Shown: positions 6,459 to 14,342, counted from the stretch's first letter. The stretch: DNA of 17,703 nt from CBDTYW01 sp965364735 (GCA_965364735.1 CBDTYW010000050.1:1-17703); one strand, 5' to 3'. The notes: generated by a model from the sequence alone, not told the origin. Made by a program: numbers and translations.

Positions 6459-7785
6459 TCTCGGCTGCGGCGCGGTGGCCGGCCTGGACGGCGCCTTCAA
6501 GGAAGCCGCGCCACTCGGTGGCGGTCTCCGTCCCGGCCCAGTGGATGCGGCCGGTTGGCTCGCGGAGGCCTTCCGCGCCAGCCGGAGCGAGCCCGCCGAT
6601 GTCATGCAGCGCGACAGGGCAGCCGCCGGAGAACGCGTCGTCCGACCAGTCCTCCTCGTGGTAGGTCGTCGGCGTACGGGCGGCCTCACCGAACAGCGTC
6701 ACGAGCTGCGCGAGTACGGCGTCGCGGCGATCGGCGGCGCCGCGCTCGCGGTGCTCGCGCGCAGGAGAGCCGACGCAGAAGCCCACGATGGCCGGGACGC
6801 CGTCGTGGGTCGTGTTGTCGAACGTGACGGACAGCGGGCCGGTGGTCGCGACGGCCTCGCCGGAGAGGCCGGCGTCGCGCCAGAAGGCCGTGTCGTAGAC
6901 GGCGAGGCACTTGATCGTGTCGCCCATGCGTGCGGTGTCGAGGACGGCGCGGCGCGGCTGCGGCAGCGCGGGCTCGTAGGTGAACGCCGCCGCGACGTTG
7001 GTGGGCGCGGCGACGATGACTCGGCTGCCAGGAACGTCGCCGGCTTCCGTGTGGACCGTGACGGCGGCGTCGTTCTGGGTGATCCCCACGACCGGGACGC
7101 CGAGGCGGACGCGGTCACCGAGGAGCGCTGCGAGACGTTCGGAGATGGCCTGCGCGCCGGGAATCAGTCGACGTTCCTGCGCCGCGTCCTCGACCTCGAG
7201 CAGAGGGATCAGGCCGCCGGCTGCCCGGACGTAGGTCAGCAGGTCCAGCATCGAGGTCTCGGCGAGGTCGCGACCGAGCACGACGCGCAGGCCCGACTCG
7301 ACGATGGCCACCGCTTCCGGGGCGACGCCACGATCCTCGAGCCATGCGGCGACCGTGATGCGGTCGAGCTTCCTCGATCGCCGCGAGCTTCCCGGGTCGG
7401 CGACGTCGACCTTGCCCGCGTGACGATCGATCGCCCAGAGCATGCGCTGCAGCTGCGCGAGCGTGGAGAGCCCGAGCTTCGGGATCGTGCCGGTGTAGCT
7501 GGACACGACGCCGTCGAGCTCGATGAGGCGCTTCCCGTCGACCCATGTCGGGAACGTGGCGATGCCGAGCTGCTCGACGAGCGCGACCATGCGACGTTGC
7601 TCCGGCCCGATCCACTGACCGCCGACGTCGAACGTGCCGCCACCCACCTGCGTCGTGAGCGTGCGGCCGCCGACCCGGTCGCGTGCCTCGAGCACGACGA
7701 CGTCGACGCCGTTCGCGACCAGCTGATGGGCGGCCGAGAGCCCGGACAGGCCGGCCCCGACGACGATGACGGGAAGCTCGCTCAT
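6445..7785 (-). CDS. Flavin-containing amine oxidase (MAO family)
   Basis: 446 residues. The N-terminal FAD-binding Rossmann fold has VVGAGLSGLSAAH (8-20), the E/R pair in LEARDRVGGRT (32-42) and DVGGQWIGP (53-61). The middle contains RMGDTIKCLAVYDTAFWR, in which K292 matches the active-site Lys of monoamine oxidases (K296 of MAO B). The C-terminal FAD segment is HWAGTETATEWRGFLEGAV (415-433). SGGC at 386-389 matches the segment bearing the 8-alpha-cysteinyl-FAD cysteine of human MAO (C397), so covalent flavin is possible. The cage tyrosines are replaced (P390, F428). The family oxidises amines to aldehydes, releasing ammonia and H2O2. The ATG at 7785 has GGAG about 8 bases upstream and overlaps the stop of the upstream pseudouridine synthase gene as ATGA, implying translational coupling. 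Confidence 0.93.
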   Translation of the reverse strand: MSELPVIVVGAGLSGLSAAHQLVANGVDVVVLEARDRVGGRTLTTQVGGGTFDVGGQWIGPEQRRMVALVEQLGIATFPTWVDGKRLIELDGVVSSYTGTIPKLGLSTLAQLQRMLWAIDRHAGKVDVADPGSSRRSRKLDRITVAAWLEDRGVAPEAVAIVESGLRVVLGRDLAETSMLDLLTYVRAAGGLIPLLEVEDAAQERRLIPGAQAISERLAALLGDRVRLGVPVVGITQNDAAVTVHTEAGDVPGSRVIVAAPTNVAAAFTYEPALPQPRRAVLDTARMGDTIKCLAVYDTAFWRDAGLSGEAVATTGPLSVTFDNTTHDGVPAIVGFCVGSPAREHRERGAADRRDAVLAQLVTLFGEAARTPTTYHEEDWSDDAFSGGCPVALHDIGGLAPAGAEGLREPTGRIHWAGTETATEWRGFLEGAVQAGHRAAAEITSR

Positions 7786-8693
7786 GTGACGCTCCACTCC
7801 TGGGGCTCACCCGTCACCGGGTGGGGCAGCTCGAGCCGGACGGCCCGCAACGCGATCGACGTCGACGCGGGTCCGCCGTCGACGTACAGCGCATCGTCCA
7901 CGATCGGATGCCCCAGCGCTGCGAGATGCGCGCGGATCTGGTGGGTGCGCCCGGTGTCGAGGTGGATCTCGAGCGTCGTCGTCCTGGCGTCGCGGGCGGT
8001 GACGTGCCAGTGCGTCACCGCACGCTGAGCGTCATCCACGACGGCACGTCGACGGTCGTCGGTCGGGTCGACGCCGAGCGGGGCGTCGATCGTTCCTGCC
8101 TCGCCGACCACGCTTCCGTGGACGATCGCCGAGTAGGTCCGCGTCACGAGGCCGCGTTCGCGCAGCTCGTCGACCAGGCGCTGGACGGCGGCCCGCTTCG
8201 CGACGAGGACGAGCCCGGAGGTGGGCCGGTCCAGACGGTGGGTGGGATGCGGACGCCACGCCGACCACGGCTGGTGCGCCGTTGCTCCAGCGTGGTGCAG
8301 CAGCGCCCCGACGAGGGTGTCCTCGCGGTGGTCGCCCATCGGGTGGACGTGCATGCCTGCGGGCTTCTCGACGACGACGAGGTCGTCGTCCTCGTGGATG
8401 AGCGCCAGGGCTGCGTGGGATGGCGGGGTGATCCGGCCGGCCGCGGAAAGGACGTCGATCGCTGTGGCGTCGACGGTGAGGACTGCGCCGCTCGAGACCG
8501 GCTGGTTGATGCCGCCGGGCACGCCGTCGACGTAGACGGCGCCGCTGCGGACGAGCTCACCGACCTCGCGGACGGCGACCACGCCGAGGTGGTCCTTGAC
8601 GACGTCGACGAGCTTGCGCCCCGCATCGACGACGCCGACCGTCCACCCGACAGGATCGGGCGAGGCGGTCGGCGTTGACGTCGTGGAGGTCAG
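7782..8693 (-). CDS. RluA-family pseudouridine synthase, apparent CTG start
   Basis: About 303 residues. The N-terminal part is an S4-like RNA-binding domain (GRKLVDVVKDHL...VGELVRSGAVYVDG), followed by the RluA catalytic domain with DDDLVVVEKPAGMHVHP, the active-site motif HRLDRPTSGLVLVAK (catalytic Asp) and the late LDTGRTHQIRAHLAALGHPIVDD. It isomerises uridine in rRNA or tRNA; the target site cannot be read from sequence. No ATG, GTG or TTG is in frame between the end of the SDR gene and the S4 domain; the first GTG (8582) would remove the S4 first helix. The best candidate is CTG at 8693-8691, overlapping the SDR stop as CTGA, and coding-like base use runs back to that point. The gene's own stop overlaps the next start as ATGA. 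Confidence 0.88.
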   Translation of the reverse strand: MTSTTSTPTASPDPVGWTVGVVDAGRKLVDVVKDHLGVVAVREVGELVRSGAVYVDGVPGGINQPVSSGAVLTVDATAIDVLSAAGRITPPSHAALALIHEDDDLVVVEKPAGMHVHPMGDHREDTLVGALLHHAGATAHQPWSAWRPHPTHRLDRPTSGLVLVAKRAAVQRLVDELRERGLVTRTYSAIVHGSVVGEAGTIDAPLGVDPTDDRRRAVVDDAQRAVTHWHVTARDARTTTLEIHLDTGRTHQIRAHLAALGHPIVDDALYVDGGPASTSIALRAVRLELPHPVTGEPQEWSVT

Positions 8694-9475
8694 CCCTCGT
8701 TGCGCTTCGCGTCGAGCTTCTGGAAGCCCTTCCAGAACAGGTTCGGCGCGAGGCGGTAGTACGCGGCCGAGCCCTTGGCGATGCCGGGCATGACCCAGAA
8801 CTTGCCCTTGTCCAGCGCCTTCTCGGTGGCGTCGAGGACCTTGTCCGGGGTGAGCTGTGCCCACTTCGGGAGCTGGTCGATCAGGAAGCGGCCCTCCTCG
8901 GAGAGCTGGTCCATGAGCGGGGTCTTGACCGCCGGCGGGCACACGCACGCGAACCGGATGGCTGAGTCGATGTGCTCCTGGTGCAGCACCTCGGCGAACG
9001 CGCGGACCGCGAACTTGGACGCGGAGTACGCGGCCTGCCCCATCACCGGCTGGTGACCGACGAGCGAGGCGAAGATGACCATGTCACCGCGTCCACGCTC
9101 GAGCATCGAGTCGAGCGTTGGCTTCACGACGTTGACGACGCCGTCGAAGTTGACGCGCATCGTGAGGAACACCGTCTCGATCGACATGTCCACCACACGG
9201 GCTGACGGCATGATCCCCGCGGCCGCCACAACGCGGTCGATCGGGCCGAGGTTCGCCTCGACCTTGCCGATCACATCTGCGACCGCGGCCGTGTCGGTGA
9301 CGTCGACGGTGAACGTCGTGATGTTGTCCGACATCGCAGCGGTCGTCGCGAGACCACCCTCGTTGATGTCGAGGGCCGCGACCTTCGCTCCGGCCTTGGC
9401 GAGCCGCTCGACGGCACGTTGACCCATGCCGCTGCCACCACCGGTGACCAGCGCAACCTTGCCTCTGAACGTCAT
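8690..9475 (-). CDS. Short-chain dehydrogenase/reductase (classical SDR)
   Basis: 261 residues with the classical SDR layout: TGGGSGMG cofactor loop (11-18), D36 at the end of strand 2 (favouring NAD), D58 in TVDVTD, the strand-4 motif as AAAG (84-87) instead of the usual NNAG, N109, and the catalytic S137, Y150 and K154 (ASLVG...YSASK). The tail carries KVLDATEKALDKGKFWVMPG and a basic, aromatic end, as in SDRs acting on lipophilic alcohols or ketones. The ATG at 9475 has GGGAG about 7 bases upstream. It is the first gene of an SDR-RluA-amine oxidase operon, 78 bases after the S9 protease gene; that gap has two palindromes. The substrate is unknown; a steroid or long-chain alcohol is a guess from the tail and the operator-like site. 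Confidence 0.93.
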   Translation of the reverse strand: MTFRGKVALVTGGGSGMGQRAVERLAKAGAKVAALDINEGGLATTAAMSDNITTFTVDVTDTAAVADVIGKVEANLGPIDRVVAAAGIMPSARVVDMSIETVFLTMRVNFDGVVNVVKPTLDSMLERGRGDMVIFASLVGHQPVMGQAAYSASKFAVRAFAEVLHQEHIDSAIRFACVCPPAVKTPLMDQLSEEGRFLIDQLPKWAQLTPDKVLDATEKALDKGKFWVMPGIAKGSAAYYRLAPNLFWKGFQKLDAKRNEG

Positions 9476-9513
9476 GCCGCTGCTCCCGTGCTCGCCCGTT
9501 GTGGACCACGAGC

Positions 9514-9525
9514 AGAACACGTTCT
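9514..9525. promoter_or_regulatory. Palindrome AGAAC-N2-GTTCT upstream of the SDR gene
   Basis: AGAACACGTTCT has perfect 5-base arms around two bases, lies 39-50 bases before the SDR ATG, and matches the AACnnGTT core of the KstR operator known from mycobacteria and rhodococci. The flanking T/A of the published KstR consensus are C/C here, so identity with KstR is weak. It is placed as an operator over a promoter would be. Confidence 0.4.
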
Positions 9526-9540
9526 CCCCGCTCCGCGCAA

Positions 9541-9559
9541 ATCTGACGACCCGTCAGAT
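9541..9559. promoter_or_regulatory. 19-base inverted repeat, operator or protease-gene terminator
   Basis: ATCTGACG (9541-9548) and CGTCAGAT (9552-9559) are perfect 8-base complements around ACC. The stop of the S9 protease gene (complement of 9554-9556) lies inside one arm, and on the minus strand the stem is followed by a short T run within TTTG, which would suit a weak terminator. The TGACG-N3-CGTCA form also resembles TetR-family operators, and its centre is about 31 bases (three helical turns) from the second palindrome at 9514-9525. Confidence 0.5.
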
Positions 9560-11635
9560 CTCGCCGAGCGCCAAGATCGCGAACGCGTACTTCCACGCGA
9601 GCTCCTCGAGCGCGCGGAAGCGACCGGTCTTGCCGCCGTGACCTGCGCCCATGTTGATCTTGCAGCAGAGCAGGGCGTCGTTGGTCCGCATGATGCGCAG
9701 CTTCGCCGCCCACTTCGCAGGCTCCCAGTACGTGACGCGAGGGTCGGTGAGACCGCCCTCGATCCACATCGCCGGGTAGCCCTGCGCGGACACGTTGTCG
9801 TAGGGCGAGTACGCCTGGATCTGCGCGAACGCCTCAGCGCTCTCGATCGGGTTGCCCCACTCGGGCCACTCCGGCGGGGTCAGCGGCAGCGTGTCGTCGA
9901 GCATCGTCGTGAGGACGTCGACGAACGGGACGTCCGCGATGATCGCACCGAACAGGTCCGGACGCAGGTTCGCGACCGCGCCCATCAGCATGCCGCCGGC
10001 TGAGCCGCCGTGCGCCGCGATGCGCCCGGTCGAGGTGAGGCCGGCCTCCACCAGCGCCTCCCCCGCGGCGATGAAGTCGGTGAAGGTGTTCTGCTTGTGT
10101 TCCCCGCGACCGAGCCGGTACCAGCGGTAGCCGCAGTCCTTGCCGCCGCGGACGTGCGCGATCGCGTAGACGAAGCCGCGGTCCACGAGGCTCAGGCGGT
10201 TCGTCGAGAACGACGCCGGGATCGACATCCCGTACGAGCCGTACCCGTAGAGCAGGGCGGGCGCGGAGCCGTCGGCGACGAGGTCGGCGCGGTGCAGGAT
10301 CGTGACCGGGATCTGCTCACCGTCGGAGGCGGTGGCCGTGATCCGACGGGTCACGTAGTCGGCGGGGTCGTGGCCGCTCGGGACCTCGAGCTCCTTGCGG
10401 AGCGTCCGCTCGCGCGTGACGACGTCGTAGTCCCAGACCTGGTTCGGCGTCGTCGGCGACGAGTACCCGAACCGGATCGTCGTGGAGTCGAACTCCTCAC
10501 CGATGCTCAGCGACAGGCTGTACGCCTCCTCGTCGAAGGCGACCGTGTGCTCCTCGTCCGTGGCGAGATCGCGGACCACGATGCGAGGCAACGCCCCGAC
10601 GGTCTCGCTGCGCACGAGGTGGCCGGCGAGCACGCCGGTGCTCTCGATGAGCGTCCCCTCACGGTGCAGCACGAGATCGGTCCAGTGCTCCATGCCAGGC
10701 GTCTCGATCGGCGCGGTGACGATCTTGTAGTCCTCCGCGCCGTCCGCGTTCGTCATGATGATGAGTCGGTCGCCGTGACGCTCGACGGCGTACTCGAGGT
10801 CCTCGACGCGCTCCTGGACGAGACGGAGATCGTCCGTGGGATCGGAGGCGTCGAGGAGGTACTGCTCGCCGCTCTGGTGGTCGCTGGCCGCGACGATGAC
10901 GAGCGAGCGGTCCTGCGTGAGCCCGACGTTGACGAACACGCCCGGGTTGTCCTCGCGGAAGATCTCGGTGTCCTCGGACTGGGGCGTCCCGAGAACGTGG
11001 TGGCGGACGGCCATCGGCCGGTGCGTCTCGTCGAGGACGACGTAGAACACGCCCGCGTCGTCGCTCGTCCAGACGACGTAGCCGCCGGTGTCCTCGAGCA
11101 CGTCGTCGAGCTCAACGCCAGTCGCCGCGTCGCGGAACCGGACCGTGTAGAACTCCGAGCCCTTGGTGTCGAGTCCATAGGCGAACAGCGCGTGGCCGTT
11201 GCTCTGCCCGACTCCGGTCATCGAGAAGAAGTCGTGGCCCTCGGACTCGGCGTTGCCGTCGAACAGGACGTGCGTCTCGCCGCCACCGCGAGGCTGACGG
11301 CAATGGACGGCGTACTGGCCGCCCTCGACGAACCGGACGAAGTACTCCCACGGGCCGTCAGCCACCGGCACGGAGTTGTCGTCCTCCTTGATCCGGCCCT
11401 TCATCTCCGCGAACAGCGTCTCGCGCAGCTCATCGGTTGGGGCCATGACCTGCTCGGTCCACGCGTTCTCGGCCTCGAGGTGGGCACGGATCTCCGCGTC
11501 CAGCAGAGACGGGTCGCGCATCACCTCCTGCCAGTTGTCGGCGCGCAGCCACGCGAAGTCATCGGACCACGTGATGCCGTGGCGCTCGAAGGTCTGCGGA
11601 CGCGCTTCGGGGCGCGGGGCGGTGACGTCGCTCAT
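9554..11635 (-). CDS. ptrB: S9A serine peptidase, oligopeptidase B-like
   Basis: 693 residues, the usual length for oligopeptidase B. The N-terminal half is the seven-bladed propeller that limits access to small peptides; the C-terminal half is an alpha/beta hydrolase with GGSAGG (S545), D631 in GLTDPRV and H666 in GAGHGG. HVRGGKDCGYRWYRLGRGEHKQNTFTDF is interrupted only by family-typical substitutions and, with EWGNP, marks the oligopeptidase B branch, which cuts after Arg/Lys in peptides up to about 30 residues. No signal peptide, so cytoplasmic. The ATG at 11635 begins the homologous region (MSDVTAPRPEARPQTFERHG); the Shine-Dalgarno is weak. The frame remains open upstream but is antisense to the kinase gene. 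It precedes the SDR operon by 78 bases and may be co-transcribed if the palindrome there reads through. Confidence 0.94.
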   Translation of the reverse strand: MSDVTAPRPEARPQTFERHGITWSDDFAWLRADNWQEVMRDPSLLDAEIRAHLEAENAWTEQVMAPTDELRETLFAEMKGRIKEDDNSVPVADGPWEYFVRFVEGGQYAVHCRQPRGGGETHVLFDGNAESEGHDFFSMTGVGQSNGHALFAYGLDTKGSEFYTVRFRDAATGVELDDVLEDTGGYVVWTSDDAGVFYVVLDETHRPMAVRHHVLGTPQSEDTEIFREDNPGVFVNVGLTQDRSLVIVAASDHQSGEQYLLDASDPTDDLRLVQERVEDLEYAVERHGDRLIIMTNADGAEDYKIVTAPIETPGMEHWTDLVLHREGTLIESTGVLAGHLVRSETVGALPRIVVRDLATDEEHTVAFDEEAYSLSLSIGEEFDSTTIRFGYSSPTTPNQVWDYDVVTRERTLRKELEVPSGHDPADYVTRRITATASDGEQIPVTILHRADLVADGSAPALLYGYGSYGMSIPASFSTNRLSLVDRGFVYAIAHVRGGKDCGYRWYRLGRGEHKQNTFTDFIAAGEALVEAGLTSTGRIAAHGGSAGGMLMGAVANLRPDLFGAIIADVPFVDVLTTMLDDTLPLTPPEWPEWGNPIESAEAFAQIQAYSPYDNVSAQGYPAMWIEGGLTDPRVTYWEPAKWAAKLRIMRTNDALLCCKINMGAGHGGKTGRFRALEELAWKYAFAILALGEI

Positions 11636-11740
11636 GTGATGCTGGCCTGAGGTGTCGTGTCGGGAGGTCCGGAACCTACGCGCTCGCGAGGGCCGCCTGC
11701 GTGAGTATCGTCGACGTCGACCGTTGACCATCGGGAAGCC
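11636..11740. promoter_or_regulatory. Divergent promoter region, S9 protease / P-loop kinase
   Basis: A 105-base gap between divergent starts. On the plus strand TATCGT (11706-11711) could be a -10 for the kinase gene, and the overlapping complement GATACT could serve the protease gene on the minus strand, which would make the two promoters face each other. A GTCGACGTCGAC palindrome lies just downstream (11713-11724). GGGAAG ends 3 bases before the kinase ATG. All promoter calls here are weak. Confidence 0.25.
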
Positions 11741-12223
11741 ATGCGTGTGATCGTGATCGGCAACTCCGGTGCGGGCAAGACGCACCACGCCACGGAGTTG
11801 GCGGCAGCCAACGATCTTGCACACCTCGACCTCGACGCCGTGGCGTTCATCGCTGAGCAGGCGGGGGTGCGTCGTCCGCTCGAGGACTCCGTGGCGGATG
11901 TCCTGGCGTTCTGCGACGCGAACCCTCGGGTGGCGATCGAGGGCTGCTACGGCGACATCGCCGCGGCGCTGGACGGAACGGTCGAAGGGCTCGGGCTGGT
12001 GTGGCTCGACCCGGGCCTTGACGTGTGCCTCGCCCATTGCCGGGCACGTCCGTGGGAGCCGCACAAGTACCCGAGCAAGGACGCGCAGGACGCGAACCTC
12101 GAGATGCTGCTCGGGTGGGTCGCGAGCTACGAGACGCGCGAGGACTGGGGATCGCGCTGGGGCCACCAGCAGGTGCACGACGCCTGGTCGGGGCCGAAGC
12201 AGCATCTGGTGACGCCGTCATGA
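11741..12223 (+). CDS. Small P-loop kinase (adenylate kinase-like NTPase)
   Basis: 160 residues opening directly with a Walker A loop, MRVIVIGNSGAGKT (K13, T14), on the first strand, then HLDLDAVAF and a strand-helix IEGCYGDIAAALDGT. VWLDPGLDVCLAHCRARPWEPHKYP is the Arg-bearing region that acts as a lid in this group. This is the layout of small nucleoside/shikimate kinase-like proteins often annotated as adenylate kinase or topology-modulation protein. It lacks a long LID and the full AMP-binding motifs, so true adenylate kinase activity is unlikely. The C-terminal WASYETREDWGSRWGHQQVHDAW is aromatic- and charge-rich. The SGNH hydrolase follows with a 4-base ATGA overlap, suggesting coupled translation. 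The phosphate acceptor is unknown. Confidence 0.82.
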   Translation: MRVIVIGNSGAGKTHHATELAAANDLAHLDLDAVAFIAEQAGVRRPLEDSVADVLAFCDANPRVAIEGCYGDIAAALDGTVEGLGLVWLDPGLDVCLAHCRARPWEPHKYPSKDAQDANLEMLLGWVASYETREDWGSRWGHQQVHDAWSGPKQHLVTPS

Positions 12224-13053
12224 CGTTCCGTCGCTTCGTCGCGGTCGGCGACTCCTTCACCGAGGGCATCTTCGACGACGTCGGCCCGGCTGGTGGCTAC
12301 GTGGGCTGGGCGGATCGCCTCGCGGTGGCGCTCACCCGGGGGCCTTCCCCGGACCTGCGCTACGCGAACCACGCGGTCCGCGGGAAGCTCCTCGACCAGG
12401 CCGTGGCCGAGCAGCTCCCGGTCGCGCTCGCGGCGGAGCCGGACCTGCTCGCGTTCCACGTCGGCGGCAACGACGCGCTGCGGTCCTCCGTCGACGTCGA
12501 CGAGCTGGTCGTGCGCTGGCAGGAGACGGTCGCGGAGTTGGTCGCACCGGGGCGGACGATCCTGGTGCTGACGGTCCTCGAACGGTGCGGCGTCGCGTCA
12601 GGCCCGACCGCGCGGTTCACCGAGCCGCTTGCGCGTCGGATCGCCGTCTTCAACGACGGCGTCCGAGCCGGCGCCGAGCAGCACGGCCTCGCCCTCGTCG
12701 ACATCGCCGCGACGAAGGTCCTCGAGGACCGTCGGCTCTGGCACGCCGACCGGCTGCACCTGAACACGGCCGGGCATGCCCGCGTCACGCATGGCGCCGC
12801 GGCAGCGCTCGGTCTCGCCGATGACTCCTGGACCACGCCGTTCGAGCGTCGGGTCCGCGGCGGCGCGGCGCGTGAGCTCGCATCCGACGCCGGCTGGGTC
12901 GGGATGCACCTCGCGCCGTGGATGATCCGCCGCCTCCGCGGCATCTCGTCCGGTGACGGTCGTGCCGCGCGACGCGCGACGCTCTCCCCGGTCGAGCCCG
13001 AGCTCATGGCCGTCGTGGACGCGGCAGGCGGCGCCCCGACGCTGCGGAGCTGA
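12220..13053 (+). CDS. SGNH/GDSL hydrolase
   Basis: 277 residues. The four blocks of the family are present: GDSF (10-13; nucleophile S12), G55 in NHAVRGK, GGND (82-85; N84) and D177-x-x-H180 in WHADRLHLN. The GDSFTEG opening at the very N-terminus and the absence of a signal peptide point to a cytoplasmic esterase or lipase-like deacylase. Members hydrolyse acyl or acetyl esters of lipids or sugars; the specificity is not readable. An extra C-terminal part after residue ~205 (SWTTPFERRV...HLAPWMIRRLRG) is common in actinobacterial members. Its ATG overlaps the kinase stop as ATGA, so the two genes form a pair. The start is well set by the family block position. Confidence 0.93.
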   Translation: MTFRRFVAVGDSFTEGIFDDVGPAGGYVGWADRLAVALTRGPSPDLRYANHAVRGKLLDQAVAEQLPVALAAEPDLLAFHVGGNDALRSSVDVDELVVRWQETVAELVAPGRTILVLTVLERCGVASGPTARFTEPLARRIAVFNDGVRAGAEQHGLALVDIAATKVLEDRRLWHADRLHLNTAGHARVTHGAAAALGLADDSWTTPFERRVRGGAARELASDAGWVGMHLAPWMIRRLRGISSGDGRAARRATLSPVEPELMAVVDAAGGAPTLRS

Positions 13054-13169
13054 AGACCCGCGACCTCGACACCGGCCTCCTCCCGATGATGCGGCGTGCA
13101 TCCTCGAGCCAAGCGGATGCAGACGCTTGTAGAGTCCGCGGTCCGGACGTCGACGTGAGGTCGTGCGAA

Positions 13170-14246
13170 GTGAAGTGGTTCCGCCGCGTTGCCATCGGCC
13201 TCCTCGTGGTCGTGGTCCTGCTCGCCGCATCGATCCGGCTGACGACCTACCACCCGCCGCTCGTCGAGGCATCTGCCGTGACGTGCCCGGCTGAAACGCC
13301 GACGTTGCAGCCCGGCCAGGACGTCACGGTCCTGAGCTGGAACGTCCAGTACATGGCAGGCAAGGGCTACGTCTTCTTCTACGACCTGCTCGACAGCTCC
13401 GGGCCGGACACGCGACCGTCGTCCGAGGACATCGCCCTGACGTTCGACGAGGTCGCCCGCGTCATCGTCGACGAGCAGCCCGACGTGCTGCTCCTGCAGG
13501 AGGTCGACGACGGGGCGAAGCGCACCGACGGCGAGGACCAGCTCGCGCGGCTGCTGCCGCTGATCGGCGACGACTACGCCTGCCACGCGAGCGCCCTGTA
13601 CTGGAAGGCGTCGTTCGTCCCGCTTCCGACGATCTTCGGCTCGGTCGGCATGAAGCTGTCGACGGTGTCGAAGTACCGCATCGACGACGCGACGCGGTTC
13701 CAGCTGCCGCAGATGCCGTCAGACCTGCTGACGCGCCAGTTCGACATCCGTCGGGCGATCCTCGAGACACGGCTGCCGATCGACGGCGGCCAGGAACTCG
13801 TCGTGCTCAACACCCACCTCGACGCGTTCGCGCAAGGCTCCGACACGATGGAGCGCCAGGTCGCGCTGACCAAGGACCTGCTCGACGGCTACGTCATGGC
13901 CGGCGAGGCGTTCATCATCGGCGGCGACTTCAACCTGCTGCCGCCCGGCCCACAGTACGACCGGCTCGGTGACGCGCAGCGCGCGTACTACTCGCCGAAC
14001 AGCGAGCTCTCGGTCCTGACCGACGAGTACGGCGTCGTGCCGACCCTTGACGAAGCGAACGGCGCCGACATGACGACGTGGTTCACCCACTTCCCGAACG
14101 ACCCGGCCGTCGACGCCCCGGACCGCACGATCGACTTCTTGTTCCACGCCCCGACGCTCACGCTGGGCGACCACGAGGTTCGGTCAGCCGACACGCTCGA
14201 CATCTCAGACCACCTGCCGGTGATCGCGACCTACTCGCTGCCGTGA
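13170..14246 (+). CDS. Membrane-anchored endonuclease/exonuclease/phosphatase family protein
   Basis: 358 residues from GTG 13170, chosen because GAGG (13157-13160) lies 9 bases upstream and the protein then opens with basic residues and one hydrophobic helix (about 7-21), a signal anchor or signal peptide. The EEP (DNase I-like) domain follows with all core residues: N58 in LSWNVQYM, E111 in LLLQEVDD, H216 in LNTHLDAF, D253 and N255 in GGDFNLL, D322 in TIDFLFH, and D347-H348 in SDHLPV. These bind Mg2+ and cut a phosphodiester or phosphomonoester; outside the membrane the substrate could be DNA, a phospholipid or a lipid phosphate. A GTG at 13155 is an alternative start. It is 116 bases after the SGNH gene, so probably has its own promoter. 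Confidence 0.9.
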   Translation: MKWFRRVAIGLLVVVVLLAASIRLTTYHPPLVEASAVTCPAETPTLQPGQDVTVLSWNVQYMAGKGYVFFYDLLDSSGPDTRPSSEDIALTFDEVARVIVDEQPDVLLLQEVDDGAKRTDGEDQLARLLPLIGDDYACHASALYWKASFVPLPTIFGSVGMKLSTVSKYRIDDATRFQLPQMPSDLLTRQFDIRRAILETRLPIDGGQELVVLNTHLDAFAQGSDTMERQVALTKDLLDGYVMAGEAFIIGGDFNLLPPGPQYDRLGDAQRAYYSPNSELSVLTDEYGVVPTLDEANGADMTTWFTHFPNDPAVDAPDRTIDFLFHAPTLTLGDHEVRSADTLDISDHLPVIATYSLP

Positions 14247-14316
14247 CGAGGTGGCTCGTGACAGACCCTGAAGTCTGGTGGACAACGATCCGATGTCCTC
14301 CCATCACACCGTCGAG

Positions 14317-14342
14317 CGGCTGACCCCGACGTGGGTCAGCCG
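14317..14342. terminator. Bidirectional terminator hairpin between convergent units
   Basis: CGGCTGACCC (14317-14326) pairs perfectly with GGGTCAGCCG (14333-14342) over the 6-base loop CGACGT: a 10-bp GC-rich stem usable by either strand. It lies between the plus-strand EEP gene and the minus-strand pyrE-arsC unit. The stop of the 29-codon minus-strand frame (complement of 14336-14338) is inside the stem. A smaller hairpin (14246-14259, 5 bp, loop GTGG) starts at the EEP stop. Confidence 0.75.

Noticed and set aside
5706..6689. Upstream extension of the VOC gene on the minus strand
   Set aside because: The VOC domain is complete from ATG 5705 with a strong GGAGGG; the extension is antisense to the membrane-protein gene and low in information.
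6475..8028. Long plus-strand frame opposite the amine oxidase and pseudouridine synthase genes
   Set aside because: It spans two real minus-strand genes and their junction, with shadow composition and no homology.
10010..11650. Long plus-strand frame opposite the S9 protease
   Set aside because: Complementary shadow of a complete oligopeptidase B-like gene.
11636..12205. N-terminal extension of the S9 protease into the kinase region
   Set aside because: Homology begins at ATG 11635; the extension is antisense to the P-loop kinase gene.
13054..13169. Possible small RNA or tRNA between the SGNH and EEP genes
   Set aside because: No cloverleaf, T-loop or stable hairpin could be found; it more likely holds the EEP promoter (TAGAGT-like -10 near 13130).
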